Shown: one piece after another, positions 23,579 to 26,016 of the stretch
How the letters are laid out: each line of letters opens with the position of its first letter
How positions within the stretch are numbered: position 1 is the stretch's first letter
Assembly (NCBI GenBank): GCA_030606585.1
Contig: JAUWGD010000006.1
Coordinates: 1-26,016, forward strand
Source: Dehalococcoidales bacterium
GTDB lineage: Bacteria; Chloroflexota; Dehalococcoidia; Dehalococcoidales; RBG-16-60-22
DNA length: 26,016 bases
Direction: 5' to 3'
Program-made: the position numbers and the translations under genes
The notes under the pieces: model-generated
Database searches by the model: none
The model's input: the letters and a program-made list of their open reading frames with translations, nothing else
What the model was told of the DNA's origin: nothing

Positions 23579-24402
23579 TTCTTCGCCTCCTTTTTTACAT
23601 TAGCCCGGGCTACCAGCCAGTTAAGCCCCAGGCCCGCAATAGTCAGACCACCCACCGCCCAGCCGACCGGTTGTATAACGTCTTTCCAGGCAATAGTGGC
23701 GGCGGAAATCTGAGGTGATGCCGGCAATCCGTAAATTTCCGGGTAATCGTCGAGGACATACATGACGTGCAGACCGCCAAGCTCATTTTCGCCGTAGAGG
23801 TTGGCATTTACCCAGCCCATGTCTTTCAGGGCCTGGACCCTTGCTTTACCTTCTCTCAACAGAGTGGAACGTTCGCCGTATCTCAGGGCGCCGGTCGGAC
23901 AGGTCTTGACACAGGCCGGCTCCCAGCCCTCGGCGATGCGGTCCAGTCCCTGCGTGGTGCAGAATGTGCATTTGTCCATCTTGGCGATGCCGGTAATGAT
24001 ATTGCGCGTGGAGCGCGGTATGTTAAAGGGACAGGCATCGATGCAGTAACCGCAACCGGTGCAGGTGTCCTTGTTATAGGCTACAAAACCGAGTTCGTGG
24101 TGGTAGAGGGAGCCGTTGGGGCAAACGCGGACACAGCCGGCATCCGTGCAGTGCATGCAGGCCTGCCGGGTAAAGAGCCAGCGTACCTTGCCGCCGGCTT
24201 CAATCTCCGTAAACCTCATCTTTATCCAGGTCTGCGGGGAGAGGTCAGGGGGATTTTCATAGCTGCCCCAGTTCTTCGATGCCACACCGTTCTCTTCGGT
24301 GGGTATTGCCTCATCGTTCTCGTTCCATTGTTTACAGGCTACCTGGCAGCCCCGGCAGGCGGTACACTTTGTTGCGTCGTATAGAATTGCTTTCTCTGCC
24401 AT
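23575..24402 (-). CDS. fdhB: Formate dehydrogenase iron-sulfur subunit (beta)
   Basis: A 275-residue protein with four [4Fe-4S] motifs in order: Cys13/16/19/23, Cys82/85/90/94, Cys114/117/120/124 and Cys145/148/164/168. The third ('CTGCGYCIDACPFNIPR') and fourth ('CTFC...CVKTCPTGAL') are typical of FdnH-type subunits. A C-terminal membrane helix (about 245-267, 'PVGWAVGGLTIAGLGLNWLVA') anchors it beside the cytochrome. AGGAGG precedes the ATG. Second gene of the operon, 24 nt after fdhA. Confidence 0.93.
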   Translation of the reverse strand: MAEKAILYDATKCTACRGCQVACKQWNENDEAIPTEENGVASKNWGSYENPPDLSPQTWIKMRFTEIEAGGKVRWLFTRQACMHCTDAGCVRVCPNGSLYHHELGFVAYNKDTCTGCGYCIDACPFNIPRSTRNIITGIAKMDKCTFCTTQGLDRIAEGWEPACVKTCPTGALRYGERSTLLREGKARVQALKDMGWVNANLYGENELGGLHVMYVLDDYPEIYGLPASPQISAATIAWKDVIQPVGWAVGGLTIAGLGLNWLVARANVKKEAKK

Positions 24403-24426
24403 TTTTTCCTCCTACTCTCTCGCTGT

Positions 24427-26016
24427 CTAAGCCTTCCTGACGTTGACGAGGAAGGCTTTGAACTCCGGTATCATGGTATTGGCGTCACCGACATGGGGTG
24501 TCAGGCAATTGGCACTGTCTCCGGTGGAGAGTCCGATATAACCCCAGTGCCAGATAACGCCTACCTGATGCACCGTGCTTCCGTTCATCTTGAACGGCTT
24601 GAAACGCTTGGTGACCAGAGCTACCACTTCGACCTTTCCGCGGGCTGATTCCACGATAACCTTATCGCCGTTGGCGATACCCTTTTCGGCGGCCAGCTCC
24701 TCGCTCATCTCACAGAAGGGCTCCGGCTGCGCTTCAATCACCCACGGCATATTTCTCGTCATCTGCCCGCCCTGCCAGTGTTCGCAGACACGGTAGGTTG
24801 AGCAGACAATCGGGTATTTATCCGGCGTACCCTGTTCGTCGGGTCGCCATATCTTGAAGGCGGGGCTACTTACCTGCTTGGACATGACGTTATCTACCGG
24901 TGTCTCCCAGGGTTCGTAGTGCTCGGGCAGCGGGCCTTCCGCCATGCCCGGCCCGAAGAAGCGGGAGAGGCCTTCCGGTTTCATGATGAACGGATAGTAC
25001 CCGCCCTGGTTCATGGGCGCGGCGCCACCGTCCGGAACGTCACCGTCCCAGCCGCCTTTATCGCCTTTGGTCGCATTCCACTTGATAACCGGGTGCTCCG
25101 TATCCCAGGGATTACCATCCAGGTCAACGGAGGCGCGATTGTAGATGATGCGCCGGTTCACCGGCCAGCACCAGGCCCATTTCGAATAGAGGCCGATATT
25201 AAACGGACTGTCATCCAGGCCGCGCCGGCTGGCACGGTTGCCGGGTATCGGCGCATCCGGCTCATCTTCCGGTTCGACATAGCTGTTGCAGTAGAGCCAG
25301 TTGCCGGACGAGGTTGAGCCGTCGTCCTTGAGCTTGCTGAAGCTGACTGCCAGTTTACCGGTAGTCAGGTCATAGCCGTTGATTTCCTTGGCTACGGCGC
25401 GGACATCCGGGTGGCCGGCACCATAGTCCCAGTCGAGGTCGGCCAGGGACCCGGCGCTGGGTCCGCCCTCATCGGCATAGAGTTTCATAAGCCTCCTGGC
25501 TATCTGGTCCAGCATCCAGAGGTCGTCCTCGGAATCTCCGGGGCCATCGGCGGCTTTATAGCGCCACTGGCTCCAGCGGCTGCTGTTGGTCACGCTGCCC
25601 TCTTTCTCCCAGGAGTTCTTGGCGGGGAGGAGGAAGACCTCGGTCTTGATATTGGCTGTATCGGCTCCGGGACGTTTCCAGAAGTTGGCCGTCTCGGTTT
25701 GCCAGATATCGGTAACTACCATCCATTCCAGCTTATCCATGGCGGCCCGCTCCAGGTTGACGTTGGGCCCGCCGACTGCCGGGTTCTGCCCCCAGACCAT
25801 CAGCCCTTTGATAACACCGCTATACATGGCTTCAAAGAGCGAGATGTGTGAATAGTTCTGGCCCGATTCTATCTTGGGCAGGTAATGGAAGCCGAAATCG
25901 TTGTTCTTGGTAGCGTTCTTGCCGTACCACGCCTTGAGCAGGCTGACCATATACTTGGGAGTGTGCTGCCACCAGTTGAGGCTCTTGGGGTCGTTGCTCT
26001 TGGGAGTAGTCCTCTC
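24427..26016 (-). CDS. fdhA: Formate dehydrogenase catalytic subunit, C-terminal part (incomplete)
   Basis: The frame is open to the right edge; at least 529 residues are encoded and the N-terminus lies outside the window. 'KSLNWWQHTPKYMVSLLKAWYG' and the later 'HISLFEAMYSGVIKGLMVWGQNPAVGGPNVNLERAAMDKLEWMVVTDIWQTETANFW' are typical of the FdnG/FdoG type. The C-terminus has the molybdopterin dinucleotide-binding domain ('CEHWQGGQMTRNMPWVIEAQPEPFCEMSEELAAEKGIANGDKVIV'). The catalytic Cys or selenocysteine, the [4Fe-4S] motif and any twin-arginine signal would be upstream and cannot be checked here. Confidence 0.93.
   Translation of the reverse strand, partial: ERTTPKSNDPKSLNWWQHTPKYMVSLLKAWYGKNATKNNDFGFHYLPKIESGQNYSHISLFEAMYSGVIKGLMVWGQNPAVGGPNVNLERAAMDKLEWMVVTDIWQTETANFWKRPGADTANIKTEVFLLPAKNSWEKEGSVTNSSRWSQWRYKAADGPGDSEDDLWMLDQIARRLMKLYADEGGPSAGSLADLDWDYGAGHPDVRAVAKEINGYDLTTGKLAVSFSKLKDDGSTSSGNWLYCNSYVEPEDEPDAPIPGNRASRRGLDDSPFNIGLYSKWAWCWPVNRRIIYNRASVDLDGNPWDTEHPVIKWNATKGDKGGWDGDVPDGGAAPMNQGGYYPFIMKPEGLSRFFGPGMAEGPLPEHYEPWETPVDNVMSKQVSSPAFKIWRPDEQGTPDKYPIVCSTYRVCEHWQGGQMTRNMPWVIEAQPEPFCEMSEELAAEKGIANGDKVIVESARGKVEVVALVTKRFKPFKMNGSTVHQVGVIWHWGYIGLSTGDSANCLTPHVGDANTMIPEFKAFLVNVRKA

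Noticed and set aside
23767..24384. A 205-residue plus-strand open frame opposite fdhB
   Set aside because: Antisense shadow of a gene with four iron-sulfur motifs; composition reflects complementary codons and there is no ribosome site.
1..26016. CRISPR arrays, tRNA or rRNA genes
   Set aside because: No regularly spaced repeats and no cloverleaf or rRNA-like sequence were recognised on either strand.

Overview
The window looks like a chromosomal segment of an anaerobic, respiratory bacterium. It encodes a membrane-bound formate dehydrogenase, a molybdopterin transhydroxylase-like enzyme, an NADH-diaphorase module, a C_GCAxxG-like redox protein and a DUF169 protein, and it has lipoprotein-type solute receptors. 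This mix, the PilX-like protein with a YAADAGIED motif, and the LuxR-type regulator with a GAF-like sensor region suggest Chloroflexota (Dehalococcoidia-like, sediment). That assignment is an inference; no rRNA or marker gene is present.

Layout. 1-655: non-coding, with a perfect 16-bp palindrome and the decayed 3' end of a serine recombinase gene. 656-4345 (+): a secreted PQQ-type beta-propeller protein followed by three tightly packed type IV pilin-like genes. 4668-7720 (-): a TRAP transporter (dctP, dctQ, dctM) with its own promoter and a perfect 15-bp inverted repeat between the receptor gene and the permease genes. 8301-9281 (-): a LuxR-type regulator, divergent from 9416-12454 (+), a NuoE/NuoF/HoxU-like NADH-oxidising module with no catalytic subunit beside it. 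12574-13404 (-): a C_GCAxxG-like protein. 13820-18379 (-): a dipeptide/nickel-type ABC operon (receptor, two permeases, DUF169) without ATPase genes. 18721-21936 (-): a transhydroxylase-like molybdoenzyme, an FxLYD-like protein and an orphan hydantoinase-B C-terminal domain. 22080-26016 (-): a formate dehydrogenase operon (FdhA truncated by the window edge, FdhB, FdhC, FdhE).

How the genes may work together. Formate oxidation feeds electrons through the iron-sulfur and cytochrome b subunits into the membrane. The NuoEF/HoxU module could connect NAD(H) to a soluble acceptor. The two transport systems import organic substrates. The transhydroxylase-like operon has its own good promoter inside what would otherwise be an N-terminal extension, so it is probably regulated separately from fdh.

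Most notable points: (1) the molybdoenzyme appears to belong to the pyrogallol-phloroglucinol transhydroxylase branch but has an unusual partner set; (2) 3'-end remnants of a serine recombinase recur at three places, two of them bracketing the ABC/DUF169 operon as direct repeats; (3) a pair of mutually exclusive hairpins resembling an attenuator lies between dppC and the DUF169 gene; (4) the diaphorase module has lost one iron-sulfur cluster motif and gained a Cys-rich tail.
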